Positions 1-8,711 of a DNA stretch of 64,000 bases are shown here, one piece after another. Source of the stretch: JAKZRT01 sp965247915 (GTDB lineage Bacteria; Pseudomonadota; Alphaproteobacteria; Rhodobacterales; Rhodobacteraceae); the NCBI GenBank assembly GCA_965247915.1, contig OZ252048.1, positions 3,100,001-3,164,000 on the forward strand. The letters run 5' to 3'. A program made the position numbers and the translations under genes. The first letter of the stretch is position 1. Each line of letters starts with the position of its first letter. A model generated the notes under the pieces. It searched no databases and had not been told where the DNA came from. It was given only the letters and a program-made list of their open reading frames with translations.

Positions 1-1152
1 GACGCAAAGCTGCCCCTGCACATGCCGGTGGCGGTTGGCCTGTTGGGGCCGAACGGCGACGAGGTGCTGCCGACCACGATCTTAGAGCTGACCAAAGTCA
101 GCCAGACCTTCATGTTTCACGGGCTGGGCGCGCGGCCCGTGCCGTCGATCAACCGCGGGTTTTCGGCCCCGGTGATATTGAACCACGTGACCGACGACGC
201 CGAGCGCGCATTTCTGCTGACCCACGACACCGACCCGTTCAACCGGTGGGAAGCCGGACGGATATTGGCGAAAAATACTTTGGTATCAATGATTACCCAG
301 GACAAACCGCCCGCGCGCGCCTATCTCGACGGGCTGGCGGTTCTGGCCAGCGACACCGGCCAGGACCCGGCGTTTCGCGCCGTTGGCCTGAGCCTGCCGG
401 GGCAGGATGACATCGCCCAGACGCTGTTCGACGGCGGGACGACGCCGGACCCAACCGCCATCTGGCAGGCGCGCGAGGCGCTGGCCCAGGCGGTCGCCGA
501 ACGGCTGGCCGACGATCTGCCGGGGCTGATGGCCGCCACCGAGGTGCGGCAAGCCTACAAGCCCGATTCCGATCAGTCGGGGCGGCGCGACCTGTGGCTG
601 GCGGCACTGGGCTATCTGAGCCGGCTCGACGGTGGCGCTGCGGCGGCCCGGATGTTTGGCGACGCCGACAACATGACCCTACAGCTTGGCGCCTTGCTGA
701 CGCTTCTCAGGGTCGAGAGGGGCAATCGCGAACTGGCGCAGTTTCACGATCGCTGGCAGGGCGACCGGCTGGTCATGCACAAGTGGTTTTCGGCGCAGGT
801 CATCTCGGCCCGTCCCGACCGCACCGCCGAAGTCGCGCGGGGCCTGTCCGAACACCCCGATTTCGACTGGCAGAACCCAAACCGGTTCCGGTCGGTCATC
901 GGCGCGCTTGGCGGCAATCCGGCCGGGTTCCACGACCCTACGGGGGCGTCCTACAATCTGGTCGCCGACTGGCTGATCCGGCTTGATCCGGTCAATCCCC
1001 GGGTCGCCGCGCGTATGTGCACGATGTTCGAGACATGGCGCCGCTACGACACGGGCCGCCAGAGCTTGATGCGCGCCGCGATCGAGCGCATCGCCGCGAC
1101 ACCGGATATTTCGCGCGAAACCGGCGAAATGCTGGCCCGGCTTTTGGGCTAA
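1..1152 (+). CDS. pepN: Aminopeptidase N, C-terminal part (5' end outside window)
   Basis: The open frame runs in from before base 1 (codons from base 1 read DAKLPLHMPVAVGLLG) and ends at the TAA at 1150-1152. The sequence matches the beta-sandwich (DUF3458) and C-terminal alpha-helical domains of M1-family PepN, for example NRGFSAPVI, DTDPFNRWEAGR and the terminal helical repeats. The catalytic HExxH zinc site lies upstream of the window and cannot be checked. PepN is a broad-specificity cytosolic metallo-aminopeptidase that finishes peptide degradation. No truncation is visible in the part present. Family call is from recognition of the C-terminal domains. Confidence 0.9.
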   Translation, partial: DAKLPLHMPVAVGLLGPNGDEVLPTTILELTKVSQTFMFHGLGARPVPSINRGFSAPVILNHVTDDAERAFLLTHDTDPFNRWEAGRILAKNTLVSMITQDKPPARAYLDGLAVLASDTGQDPAFRAVGLSLPGQDDIAQTLFDGGTTPDPTAIWQAREALAQAVAERLADDLPGLMAATEVRQAYKPDSDQSGRRDLWLAALGYLSRLDGGAAAARMFGDADNMTLQLGALLTLLRVERGNRELAQFHDRWQGDRLVMHKWFSAQVISARPDRTAEVARGLSEHPDFDWQNPNRFRSVIGALGGNPAGFHDPTGASYNLVADWLIRLDPVNPRVAARMCTMFETWRRYDTGRQSLMRAAIERIAATPDISRETGEMLARLLG

Positions 1153-1392
1153 ATCCGGGCCTGTGCGGCGCGGCGGCGGCCGCGAATCATGGCGACCCTG
1201 ACGCATTGCTTTGGGTCAATTCAGCAGGGCTGGGTCCGCGCACGGGCGTACGGCACCGCAATTGCTGCCGATCCTGGCGCGACCGTTCATCCCAAGGGTC
1301 TGAAAACTATGGATTTCGGCAAGTATCCACCGACCCGGGCGGACCATAGCTTTCGCCATATTAAAGCCTACATCCGGGTGCAATTGGGGCCA

Positions 1393-1809
1393 ATGGCTGA
1401 CACCCTGAAATTCGAGACCCATCCCGGCCGGTTCTAGGCCATCGTCGTTTCGCTGGTCGGCTTTGGCATTCTGACCTTAGGCATCGCGTCGATCTGGCCG
1501 TGGTATGTCTGCGTGATGTGGACGGCGTTAACGCTGGCGCTGATGTGGGTAATATCCTCGGTCGGGCGCGCCGGGATCAGGATCGACGCGAACAACCTTT
1601 CGTTCTGGGTCGGACGCCATCGGCGGATTGTACCGCTTGACCAGATCGATCACGTCCGCGTCACCCACCCGATCAGCGGTGAGGACACGGCGGCGATCTA
1701 TTTCTGCAAGGGCGACACCCAGATACTGCCTCAGAACGCGCTTCCGCCTACCGAAGACCTGACCATGACGCTGATGGCGCATGGTATAAGGGTCAAGAAG
1801 ATCGGCTGA
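1393..1809 (+). pseudogene. Small membrane protein interrupted by an in-frame TAG
   Basis: From the ATG at 1393 a frame reads MADTLKFETHPGRF, meets TAG at 1435-1437, and continues in the same frame without further stops to TGA at 1807-1809. The part after the stop begins with a hydrophobic stretch (two likely membrane segments, IVVSLVGFGILTLGIA and WTALTLALMWVISSV) and ends in a roughly 70-residue soluble part (IRIDANNLSFWVGRHRRIVPLDQIDHVRV) that looks like a short PH-like (bPH) domain. The stop falls just before the first membrane segment, so the shorter frame from 1513 would lack a segment. A TGG-to-TAG change is a simple explanation. Function unknown. Readthrough or a downstream start cannot be excluded. 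Confidence 0.5.
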
Positions 1810-1881
1810 GCAGCCACCCCCTTGCCGCGCTAGCCGTGCTGACCTAAGACGCTCGTGCCGGAAAACGCTGGACCCGCCACG

Positions 1882-3393
1882 ATGCCAGATCTCACGTATA
1901 AAGCCCCCGCGCCCAAGGTCATTCAGGGCGCAAAATCGGACTGCGAGCTGGTGATCGGGCTGGAGGTTCACGCCCAGGTCGCGTCGAACGCCAAGCTCTT
2001 CTCGGGGGCCTCGACCACTTTCGGGGCCGAGCCCAATTCAAATGTCGCCTTCGTCGATGCGGCGATGCCGGGCATGTTGCCGGTGATTAATGAGTTTTGC
2101 GTCGAGCAGGCGGTACGCACCGGGCTGGGGCTGAGGGCGAAGATCAATCTGAAATCGGCCTTTGACCGCAAGAATTATTTCTATCCCGATCTGCCGCAGG
2201 GATACCAGATTTCTCAGCTTTATCAACCAATTGTCGGCGAGGGCGAGGTGCTGGTCGAAATGGGCGCCGGGCTTGCGCGCCGGGTGCGGATCGAACGAAT
2301 TCACCTGGAACAGGACGCCGGCAAGTCGATCCACGACATGGACCCGGCGATGTCGTTCGTCGATCTCAACCGCACCGGCGTGGCGCTGATGGAGATCGTC
2401 AGCCGCCCCGACATTCGCGGGCCGGACGAGGCCGCGGCCTTTGTCGCCAAGCTTCGCCAGATCCTGCGCTATCTGGGCACTTGTGATGGCAACATGCAGA
2501 ACGGCAACTTGCGGGCCGATGTGAACGTCAGCATCGCCCGCCCCGGCGACTATGAACGCTATCAGGAGACCCAGGATTTGGCCCATCTCGGCACCCGCTG
2601 CGAGATCAAGAACATGAATTCGATGCGGTTCATCCAGGCGGCGATCGAGTTCGAGGCGCGCCGCCAGATCGCCATTGTCGAAGACGGTGGCGAGGTGATG
2701 CAGGAAACCCGGCTTTACGATCCCGACCGCAGTGAGACGCGGTCGATGCGGTCCAAGGAAGAGGCGCATGACTACCGGTACTTTCCCGACCCCGACCTGA
2801 TGCCGCTGGAGATTGAGGCGGCATGGGTCGATGAGATTGCCGCGGGTCTGCCGGAACTGCCCGACGCCAAGAAAGCGCGGTTCATGGGCGATTTCGGGCT
2901 TTCGGATTATGACGCGGGCGTTTTGACGGCTGAAGTTGTCACCGCCGCGTATTTCGAAGTTGCTGCCGCCGGGCGAGATGGCAAGCTCGTGGCGAACTGG
3001 ATCGTTAACGAGCTATTTGGGCGCCTGAAGAAGGACGACAAGGAGATCAGCGCAAGCCCGGTGACGGCTGTTCAGATCGGCCAAATTGTCGATCTAATCC
3101 GCAACGGCGACATTTCGGGCAAGATCGCCAAGGACTTGTTCGAGATCGTCTACACCCAAGGCGGCGACCCGGCCGAGATCGTCGAGGCGCGGGGGATGCG
3201 CCAGGTCACTGATATGGGCACGATCGAGGCCGAGGTTGACCGGATCATCGCCGAAAACCCGGCGCAGGTCGAAAAGGCGCGGGTAAACCCGAAGCTGGCC
3301 GGATGGTTCGTGGGTCAGGTGATGAAGGCCACCGGCGGCAAGGCCAACCCGAAGGCGGTGAACGAACTGGTGGCGGCGAAACTTGGGATTTAG
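1882..3393 (+). CDS. gatB: Asp-tRNA(Asn)/Glu-tRNA(Gln) amidotransferase subunit B
   Basis: GatB is the kinase/transamidase subunit of GatCAB. It activates mischarged Glu-tRNA(Gln) or Asp-tRNA(Asn) and accepts ammonia from GatA. The 503-residue product shows the family N-terminal signature LVIGLEVHAQV (about residues 24-34), the FDRKNYFYPDLPQGYQ motif (about 95-110), the HLEQDAGKS and NRTGVALMEIV stretches, and the YqeY-like tRNA-binding tail that ends with NPKAVNELVAAKLG. The ATG at 1882 is preferred over a GTG at 1855 because relatives begin with MxDLTYxxPxPKVI. gatA and gatC are not in the window, so the complex is encoded at separate loci. Confidence 0.97.
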   Translation: MPDLTYKAPAPKVIQGAKSDCELVIGLEVHAQVASNAKLFSGASTTFGAEPNSNVAFVDAAMPGMLPVINEFCVEQAVRTGLGLRAKINLKSAFDRKNYFYPDLPQGYQISQLYQPIVGEGEVLVEMGAGLARRVRIERIHLEQDAGKSIHDMDPAMSFVDLNRTGVALMEIVSRPDIRGPDEAAAFVAKLRQILRYLGTCDGNMQNGNLRADVNVSIARPGDYERYQETQDLAHLGTRCEIKNMNSMRFIQAAIEFEARRQIAIVEDGGEVMQETRLYDPDRSETRSMRSKEEAHDYRYFPDPDLMPLEIEAAWVDEIAAGLPELPDAKKARFMGDFGLSDYDAGVLTAEVVTAAYFEVAAAGRDGKLVANWIVNELFGRLKKDDKEISASPVTAVQIGQIVDLIRNGDISGKIAKDLFEIVYTQGGDPAEIVEARGMRQVTDMGTIEAEVDRIIAENPAQVEKARVNPKLAGWFVGQVMKATGGKANPKAVNELVAAKLGI

Positions 3394-3420
3394 GGCGGGT
3401 GGTGCACTATCTGAGCCATT

Positions 3421-3492
3421 CGCGCCCCGGACCTGATCCGGGGCCCCTCGTTTTTGCGGTTGAGGTCCCGGGTCAAGCCCGGGACGGGGGAT
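3421..3492. repeat. Two adjacent palindromic intergenic units downstream of gatB
   Basis: Two hairpin-forming units sit side by side: GCCCCGGACCTGATCCGGGGC (about 3425-3445) and GTCCCGGGTCAAGCCCGGGAC (about 3465-3485). Palindromes of the form CCCGG-TCAAG-CCGGG occur in many copies between genes of Rhodobacterales and Rhizobiales. They can act as weak terminators or mRNA-stabilising ends for gatB. Copy number elsewhere in the genome cannot be judged from this window. Confidence 0.65.
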
Positions 3493-3594
3493 GATGCGGG
3501 TTAGGCGCACACCGTTTTAGGCCCCGATTTCAACCGGCCCAAAAGAAAACGGCGGCCCCATGGACCGCCACCGTCAATTTTGGTTCAAGCCGTT

Positions 3595-3900
3595 TCAGAC
3601 TTTCCGACGACGCCGAACGGCGGCAAGACCACCCAGACCAACCAAAAGCATCAGACCAGCAGCGGGCAGCGGAATCTCCGTCGTTGACGAAAACGACACC
3701 GTCGCCGAAGAGCCTTGGGCTGACAGAGTCAAAAATCCACTCGTCGCGTCAAATCCGTTGCCGGAAATCACACCCGACGCCACAAAGCCATAGAAGATAG
3801 GCCCGTTCAGAAAGTTCGAAAATGACGATGCGGTAAAAGTAAATCCGCCGCCGCTCCAAATCGCACCCGGCGCTTGGGGCATCCCGTCCATTGCTTCCAC
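3595..3900 (-). pseudogene. Truncated VPLPA-CTERM surface protein (C-terminal remnant)
   Basis: The minus-strand frame ends in TEIPLPAAGLMLLVGLGGLAAVRRRRKV. This is the VPLPA-CTERM variant of the PEP-CTERM sorting signal: the I/V-P-L-P-A motif, one membrane helix and a basic tail. Such proteins are normally exported by a signal peptide and handled by an exosortase. The roughly 65 residues before it (WSGGGFTFTASSFSNFLNGPIFYGFVASG...) look like the beta-rich end of such proteins. Upstream of about 3900 the frame turns into Arg/Pro-rich low-similarity sequence and no signal peptide is found in any minus frame up to 4160. I therefore read this as a remnant. The open frame formally extends to 4023. 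Confidence 0.6.
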
Positions 3901-4023
3901 CTCGGATACAGTCCGTTTCCGAAACGTTTCAAATCGGCGAACAGCACGTCTGCCTGGTTTTCGCAGCAGCGCGAATCGTGCTGCCGGACGTTCGCCGCAA
4001 CCTGCGGTGCCGTTCGCCTTCAC

Positions 4024-4284
4024 CGGTTTCGTCTTTGCAAAAGCGCAACAATCGAATGTCCTGCACCCGATTGTCCCGCGATTGTTGCTAATTCGCGCCC
4101 CGTCGGCCCCACGGCGACCGCTTGGGTCGCCTGCAAAATGGGAAGTTTAATCGTGCATTCACAATGATTTAGAAGATAGTCGCCAAATTGTAACCACTCT
4201 GTTGACACATTTTCGCCCAATTTTTCCAACCCGCGGCGCGCTGCCGCCCGTATGAACGGAACGCGTAAAAGTGATGGGGGTACC
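4024..4284. other. Intergenic stretch with no gene
   Basis: This 261-base stretch lies between the VPLPA-CTERM remnant and the DUF4177-like gene. It has lower GC than its neighbours around 4140-4230. A TTGACA hexamer at 4202-4207 could be a -35 box for the downstream gene, but no convincing -10 box follows at 16-18 bases. Nothing codes convincingly in any frame. Confidence 0.4.
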
Positions 4285-4728
4285 ATGTACGAGTACAAAG
4301 TTGTCGAAAGTCCGGCCAGGCCGGGCGGTCTGTTCTGGTTGCAGCGCCGGGGGCGCTATGCAGGCGCGCTGAGCGATACCATCAACGAGGCGGCGTTGGA
4401 TAACTGGGAATACCAGCAGGCCGAATCCGGCCCGAACAACCATGTGGTTTTGATATTTCGCCGCCACGTCGAGCGGCTTGACGACGTCCTTCCGGTGTTT
4501 TCTTCAAAATACGCCAAGCGGCGCGGGCTGAAACCCGCACCGATTGCGCCGCGCCCTGTTCGGGCCCTGCGGATCGAGGACCGCGGGCTGCTGGAGCGCT
4601 TGCGCGGTGGCCAGCGCCGGGTCGGGCCGAACAGCAAGGTTGCTGACGCCAAGGACATCCCTGCAGGCGCAAATGGCGAAAAAAAGGCGCCGGTCATCAG
4701 GATCCTGCCAACCGCGACCGAGCCGTAA
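4285..4728 (+). CDS. DUF4177-like protein
   Basis: The 147-residue product opens with MYEYKVVESPARP, the hallmark start of small DUF4177 proteins, which have a beta-alpha-beta fold with a conserved W (here DNWEYQQAES) and a hydrophobic strand (HVVLIFRR). The roughly 90-residue tail is basic and Pro-rich, so it is probably disordered. The ATG at 4285 is chosen because the family motif starts there and a GGGGG stretch lies 4-8 bases upstream. An upstream ATG at 4252 would add 11 unrelated residues. No function is established for the family. It is convergent with the bolA-like gene, with only 4 bases between stops. Confidence 0.7.
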   Translation: MYEYKVVESPARPGGLFWLQRRGRYAGALSDTINEAALDNWEYQQAESGPNNHVVLIFRRHVERLDDVLPVFSSKYAKRRGLKPAPIAPRPVRALRIEDRGLLERLRGGQRRVGPNSKVADAKDIPAGANGEKKAPVIRILPTATEP

Positions 4729-4732
4729 TCGC

Positions 4733-4990
4733 CTAGCCGCTGATGTCCAGCGCCAGGGCGTGGATGCGTCCGACCAGATCGGCGCCCAGGGCCTTGTGCA
4801 CGGCCCGGAACCGGTCCAGCCGGGTCATCGCGGCAAAGGCCGGGGCGCGGATAACCACGTTGAAATGGCTTTGCCCACCATCGGAATAGCCCGCGTGGCC
4901 ACGATGCGCCTCGCTGTCGTCGATGACATCCAGCCGGTCCGGGGCAAAGCTTTGTTGCAGTTTGTGACGAATTTCGTCCGCGACGAGCAT
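4733..4990 (-). CDS. BolA/IbaG-family protein
   Basis: The 85-residue product has the class II KH-like BolA fold signature: an N-terminal helix (ADEIRHKLQQSF), the strand pair VIDDSEAHRGHAG with SHFNVVIRA, and the C-terminal FRAVHKALGADLVGRIHALALDI. BolA proteins partner with monothiol glutaredoxins in Fe-S cluster trafficking. The conserved His in SHFNV and the HRGHAG loop are in place. It is transcribed divergently from the J-domain gene across a 74-base gap. Confidence 0.9.
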   Translation of the reverse strand: MLVADEIRHKLQQSFAPDRLDVIDDSEAHRGHAGYSDGGQSHFNVVIRAPAFAAMTRLDRFRAVHKALGADLVGRIHALALDISG

Positions 4991-5064
4991 TTTTTGTCGA
5001 TACCCCCTTCAATCTTGCCGCGAAGCTACTAAACTCCCCTGTCCGAGTCGATGAAGTGAGTTTC

Positions 5065-5697
5065 ATGAGCAAAGGCGATCCCTTCGGTTTCGACATTTCG
5101 GTGTCGGCGGATAAGAAAAAGCGCACCCGCGGCAAGCGCGGCATGTCCGGGGCTTTCGAGACCTCGGTGCGCCGGTGCGAACACGCAGGCTGTGCCGAGA
5201 CCGCCAAGTACCGCGCGCCCAAATCGCCCGATACGCTGGATGAATATTTCTGGTTCTGCAAAGACCATGTGCGCGAATACAACGTTAAATGGAATTTCTT
5301 CAACGGCGCCACCCCCGAAGAATTTGACGCGCAGGTGGACAGCGACCGGGTCTGGAACCGCGAAACCAAGCCGTTTGGACACACCGCTGACGAACAACGC
5401 GCCTGGGCGCGGTTGGGCGTGGACGATGCGCATCAGGTGCTGGGCGGCAACGCCACGCGCAACCCCGGCAAGTCGATCACCGGCACCCGCCGCCTGCCCC
5501 CGACCGAGCGCCGGGCGCTGGATATTCTGGAAGCGCGCGATCACTGGACCAAATCTGAGATTCGCAAGCAATACAAAGGTTTCGTCAAGGACCTTCATCC
5601 TGACATGAACGGCGGCGCCCGCGAAGACGAAGACCGGTTGCAAGAGGTCGTCTGGGCCTGGGACCAGATCAAGGAAAGCCGGAATTTCCGGAACTGA
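5065..5697 (+). CDS. J-domain (DnaJ-class) co-chaperone-like protein
   Basis: The 210-residue product has a C-terminal J domain (about residues 150-205). It shows helix II, the HPD tripeptide in KDLHPDMNGG that stimulates DnaK ATPase, and helix III (EDRLQEVVWAWDQIK). The N-terminal half contains Cys/His residues (RRCEHAGCAET ... FWFCKDH) that could bind a metal. The segment FWFCKDHVREYNVKWNFFNG is strongly conserved-looking. A GTG at 5056 would add three residues. The gene sits directly upstream of cobS-cobT, an arrangement familiar from Rhodobacterales, but any role in cobalamin synthesis is only implied by position. Confidence 0.85.
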   Translation: MSKGDPFGFDISVSADKKKRTRGKRGMSGAFETSVRRCEHAGCAETAKYRAPKSPDTLDEYFWFCKDHVREYNVKWNFFNGATPEEFDAQVDSDRVWNRETKPFGHTADEQRAWARLGVDDAHQVLGGNATRNPGKSITGTRRLPPTERRALDILEARDHWTKSEIRKQYKGFVKDLHPDMNGGAREDEDRLQEVVWAWDQIKESRNFRN

Positions 5698-5720
5698 CCG
5701 CTGATTTCGGGGGGTGGAGA

Positions 5721-5765
5721 GCCCGCTTGGCCCTTGCCCTTCACCCCAAAATCCGGCAAGCGGGC
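5721..5765. promoter_or_regulatory. Inverted repeat upstream of cobS
   Basis: GCCCGCTTG at 5721-5729 and CAAGCGGGC at 5757-5765 are perfect complements separated by 27 bases. The hairpin could terminate the J-domain transcript or structure the cobS leader. No cobalamin-riboswitch B12-box sequence (GCCACTG) is visible here. Confidence 0.35.
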
Positions 5766-5816
5766 GCTGGCCCGCGAGCCCTTCGGACCGCTGCTTACAC
5801 TGATGGACATTTAGCA

Positions 5817-6788
5817 ATGAACCCAGCCGCAAAACCCACCGAAGACGTCTCGGTCCGCGAGATATTCGGGATCGAAAGCGACATGAAGGTCAAGGGCTTC
5901 GCCGAGGCCGGCGAGCGGGTGCCGGTGATCGACCACACCTATAAATTCGATCCCGAGACGACGCTGGCGATCCTAGCCGGTTTCACCCACAATCGCCGTC
6001 TGATGATCCAAGGCTATCACGGCACCGGCAAATCGACCCATATCGAACAGGTGGCTGCTAGGCTGAACTGGCAATGCGTGCGCGTCAATTTGGACAGCCA
6101 CATCAGCCGCATCGACCTGATTGGCAAGGATGCGATCAAGCTGCGCGACGGCAAGCAGGTCACCGAGTTCCACGAGGGCATCCTGCCCTGGGCGCTGCGC
6201 AACCCGACCGCGATCGTGTTCGACGAATACGACGCCGGCCGCGCCGACGTGATGTTCGTGATCCAGCGGGTGCTGGAACACGACGGCAAGCTGACGCTGT
6301 TGGATCAAAACGAGATCATTACGCCGCACCCCAGCTTTCGCCTCTTTGCCACCGCCAACACGGTTGGCCTTGGCGACACGACGGGGCTTTATCACGGGGT
6401 GCAGCAGATCAACCAGGCGCAGATGGACCGCTGGTCGATGGTCTCAACGCTGAACTATCTCTCCCACGACGCCGAGACCGCCATCGTTCTGGCCAAATGC
6501 CCGCATTACAACACCGAGAAAGGTCGCGCCTCGATCAACCACATGGTCACCGTCGCCGACCTGACCCGCACCGCGTTCATGAACGGCGATCTGTCCACCG
6601 TGATGTCGCCCCGCACGGTCATCATGTGGGCCCAGAACGCCGAAATATTCCGCGATCTGGGCTATGCCTTCCGCCTGACCTTCCTCAACAAATGCGACGA
6701 GCTGGAGCGCGAGACCGTGGCCGAGTTCTATCAGCGCTGTTTCGACGAGGAACTGCCGGAAAGTGCGGCGAGTGTGAGCCTTGGCTAA
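5817..6788 (+). CDS. cobS: Aerobic cobaltochelatase subunit CobS
   Basis: CobS is the AAA+ ATPase that, with CobT and CobN, inserts cobalt into hydrogenobyrinate a,c-diamide in the aerobic cobalamin pathway. The 323-residue product has Walker A GYHGTGKST (about 66-74), Walker B AIVFDEYD (about 133-140), a sensor-type TANTVGLGD, and the near-invariant N-terminus with DVSVREIFGIESDMKVKGFAE. The ATG at 5817 is preferred because the family starts a few residues before this block. cobT follows after 54 bases, forming the usual cobST pair. cobN is not in the window. Confidence 0.97.
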   Translation: MNPAAKPTEDVSVREIFGIESDMKVKGFAEAGERVPVIDHTYKFDPETTLAILAGFTHNRRLMIQGYHGTGKSTHIEQVAARLNWQCVRVNLDSHISRIDLIGKDAIKLRDGKQVTEFHEGILPWALRNPTAIVFDEYDAGRADVMFVIQRVLEHDGKLTLLDQNEIITPHPSFRLFATANTVGLGDTTGLYHGVQQINQAQMDRWSMVSTLNYLSHDAETAIVLAKCPHYNTEKGRASINHMVTVADLTRTAFMNGDLSTVMSPRTVIMWAQNAEIFRDLGYAFRLTFLNKCDELERETVAEFYQRCFDEELPESAASVSLG

Positions 6789-6842
6789 GGTCCAACACCC
6801 CGCAGGCGTCACCACGGATCATATGGCCGGGGCGCCAACGCC

Positions 6843-8702
6843 ATGACCAGAACCGACAACCCCGCTGACCCGTTCAAAAAGGCGCTGGCCGAGGCCACCA
6901 AGGTCATGGCCGACGACGCGGAGCTTACGGTCAGCTTTTCGGTCGATCCGCCGGGGCAGACCGACGACACCATCCGCCTGCCCCAGGTCAGCCGCCGCAT
7001 GACCCGGCCCGAGGTATTGCTGGCGCGCGGCACGGCGGATGCATTTGCGCTGAAACACAAGTTCCACGACCCGGGCACTTATGCCAAATACACCCCCCAG
7101 GGCCAGATGGCGCGCGATATTTATGACGCGATGGAGACCGCCCGCTGCGAGGCCATCGGCGCGCGGGTCATGCCCGGCACCGCCGGCAACATCGACGCCA
7201 AGATCCAGGCCGAGGCGGTGCGCAAGGGCTATGACGCGATCACCGACGCCGCCAGCGCCCCCTTGCCGGTGGCCGCCGGATATTTGCTGCGGCATCTGGC
7301 CACCGGGCGCGACCTGCCCCCGGCGGCCAAGAACGTCATGGAGCTGTGGCAGGGTCATATCAACGACACGGCGGGCGGCACGCTTGCGGGCCTGGCCGAC
7401 GTGCTGGCCGACCAGACCGAATTTGCCCGCTTTGCCCGCCAGATCATCGACGATCTGGGCTATGGCGACCAGCTGGGCGATGACCCGGACGCAGCCGACG
7501 ACGAAGATCAGGCCGAGGCCGACGACCAGGATGACCCCGATGCGCAAGGTCAGGACGATGCTGAGAGCGACCAGGACGAGGCCAGCCCCGAACAGCCCCA
7601 GGACGAAACCCAGGATGCCGCCGAGGCCGAGGTATCATTGGACGAGATGGCCGACGACGACGACCAGCAATCGCAACTGTCCGAGGGCGATGCGCCGCCC
7701 GACCCGCCACCGCCCGCGCCGCCTTCGGAGGCTGACCCGAACTACGCCGTCTATCTGTCAGATTTCGACGAAGAAATACGAGCCGAGGACCTGGCCGATC
7801 TGGCCGAGCTGGAGCGCCTGCGCGCCTATCTCGACCAGCAGCTCGAGCCGCTGAAGGGCGCGGTCAGCCGTCTGGCCAACAAGCTCCAGCGCCGCCTGCA
7901 GGCCCAGCAGAACCGGTCTTGGGAGTTCGACCGAGAAGAGGGCATTCTGGATGCCGGGCGGCTGGCCCGGATCGTCGCCAGTCCGACCACACCGCTGAGC
8001 TTCAAGGTCGAAAAGGACATGGATTTCCGCGACACCGTAGTCACGTTGCTGTTGGACAATTCCGGCTCGATGCGTGGGCGGCCGATATCCATCGCGGCGA
8101 TCTGCGCCGATGTGCTGGCGCGCACGCTGGAACGCTGTCAGGTCAAGGTCGAGATCCTGGGCTTCACCACCCGCGCCTGGAAGGGCGGGCAGGCCCGCGA
8201 GAAGTGGCTGACCGAGGGTCGCCCGCAAACCCCCGGGCGGCTCAACGACCTTCGCCACATCATCTATAAATCCGCCGACGCGCCGTGGCGGCGGTCGCGC
8301 AACAATCTGGGGCTGATGATGAAAGAGGGGCTGCTGAAGGAAAACATCGACGGTGAGGCGCTGGAATGGGCGCACCGGCGCACCGCCTGCCGCCATGAGG
8401 CGCGCAAAATACTGATGGTGATCTCGGACGGGGCCCCGGTGGACGATTCAACTCTGTCCATTAACCCCGCGAATTATCTGGAAAAACACCTGCGCGACGT
8501 GATCGCGATGGTCGAAAAGCGCAAAGCCGTCGAACTGATTGCCATCGGCATTGGCCACGACGTCACCCGGTATTATGAACGCGCGGTCACGATCACCGAC
8601 GTCGAACAGCTGGCCGGGGCGATGACCGAACAGCTGGCCAGCCTCTTTGACAACGATCGCCGCGCGCGGGTGCGGGTAATGGGCGCGAAGAAGGCCGGGT
8701 AA
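6843..8702 (+). CDS. cobT: Aerobic cobaltochelatase subunit CobT
   Basis: CobT forms the ring complex with CobS that powers cobalt insertion by CobN. The 619-residue product has the CobT N-terminal domain (PQVSRRMTRPEVLLARGTAD), a long Asp/Glu-rich segment (about residues 210-280) typical of these MgChlD-like proteins, and a C-terminal VWA domain with the MIDAS motif DNSGSMRG (about 405-412) followed by GFTTRAWKGGQ and ISDGAPVDD. The length fits the family. Ten bases separate its stop from the next gene, so the aminopeptidase may be co-transcribed. Confidence 0.97.
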   Translation: MTRTDNPADPFKKALAEATKVMADDAELTVSFSVDPPGQTDDTIRLPQVSRRMTRPEVLLARGTADAFALKHKFHDPGTYAKYTPQGQMARDIYDAMETARCEAIGARVMPGTAGNIDAKIQAEAVRKGYDAITDAASAPLPVAAGYLLRHLATGRDLPPAAKNVMELWQGHINDTAGGTLAGLADVLADQTEFARFARQIIDDLGYGDQLGDDPDAADDEDQAEADDQDDPDAQGQDDAESDQDEASPEQPQDETQDAAEAEVSLDEMADDDDQQSQLSEGDAPPDPPPPAPPSEADPNYAVYLSDFDEEIRAEDLADLAELERLRAYLDQQLEPLKGAVSRLANKLQRRLQAQQNRSWEFDREEGILDAGRLARIVASPTTPLSFKVEKDMDFRDTVVTLLLDNSGSMRGRPISIAAICADVLARTLERCQVKVEILGFTTRAWKGGQAREKWLTEGRPQTPGRLNDLRHIIYKSADAPWRRSRNNLGLMMKEGLLKENIDGEALEWAHRRTACRHEARKILMVISDGAPVDDSTLSINPANYLEKHLRDVIAMVEKRKAVELIAIGIGHDVTRYYERAVTITDVEQLAGAMTEQLASLFDNDRRARVRVMGAKKAG

Positions 8703-8711
8703 TCGCCGAAC

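Noticed and set aside
5698..5816. Cobalamin riboswitch before cobS
   Set aside because: No B12-box or multi-stem layout is visible; only one 9-bp inverted repeat is present.
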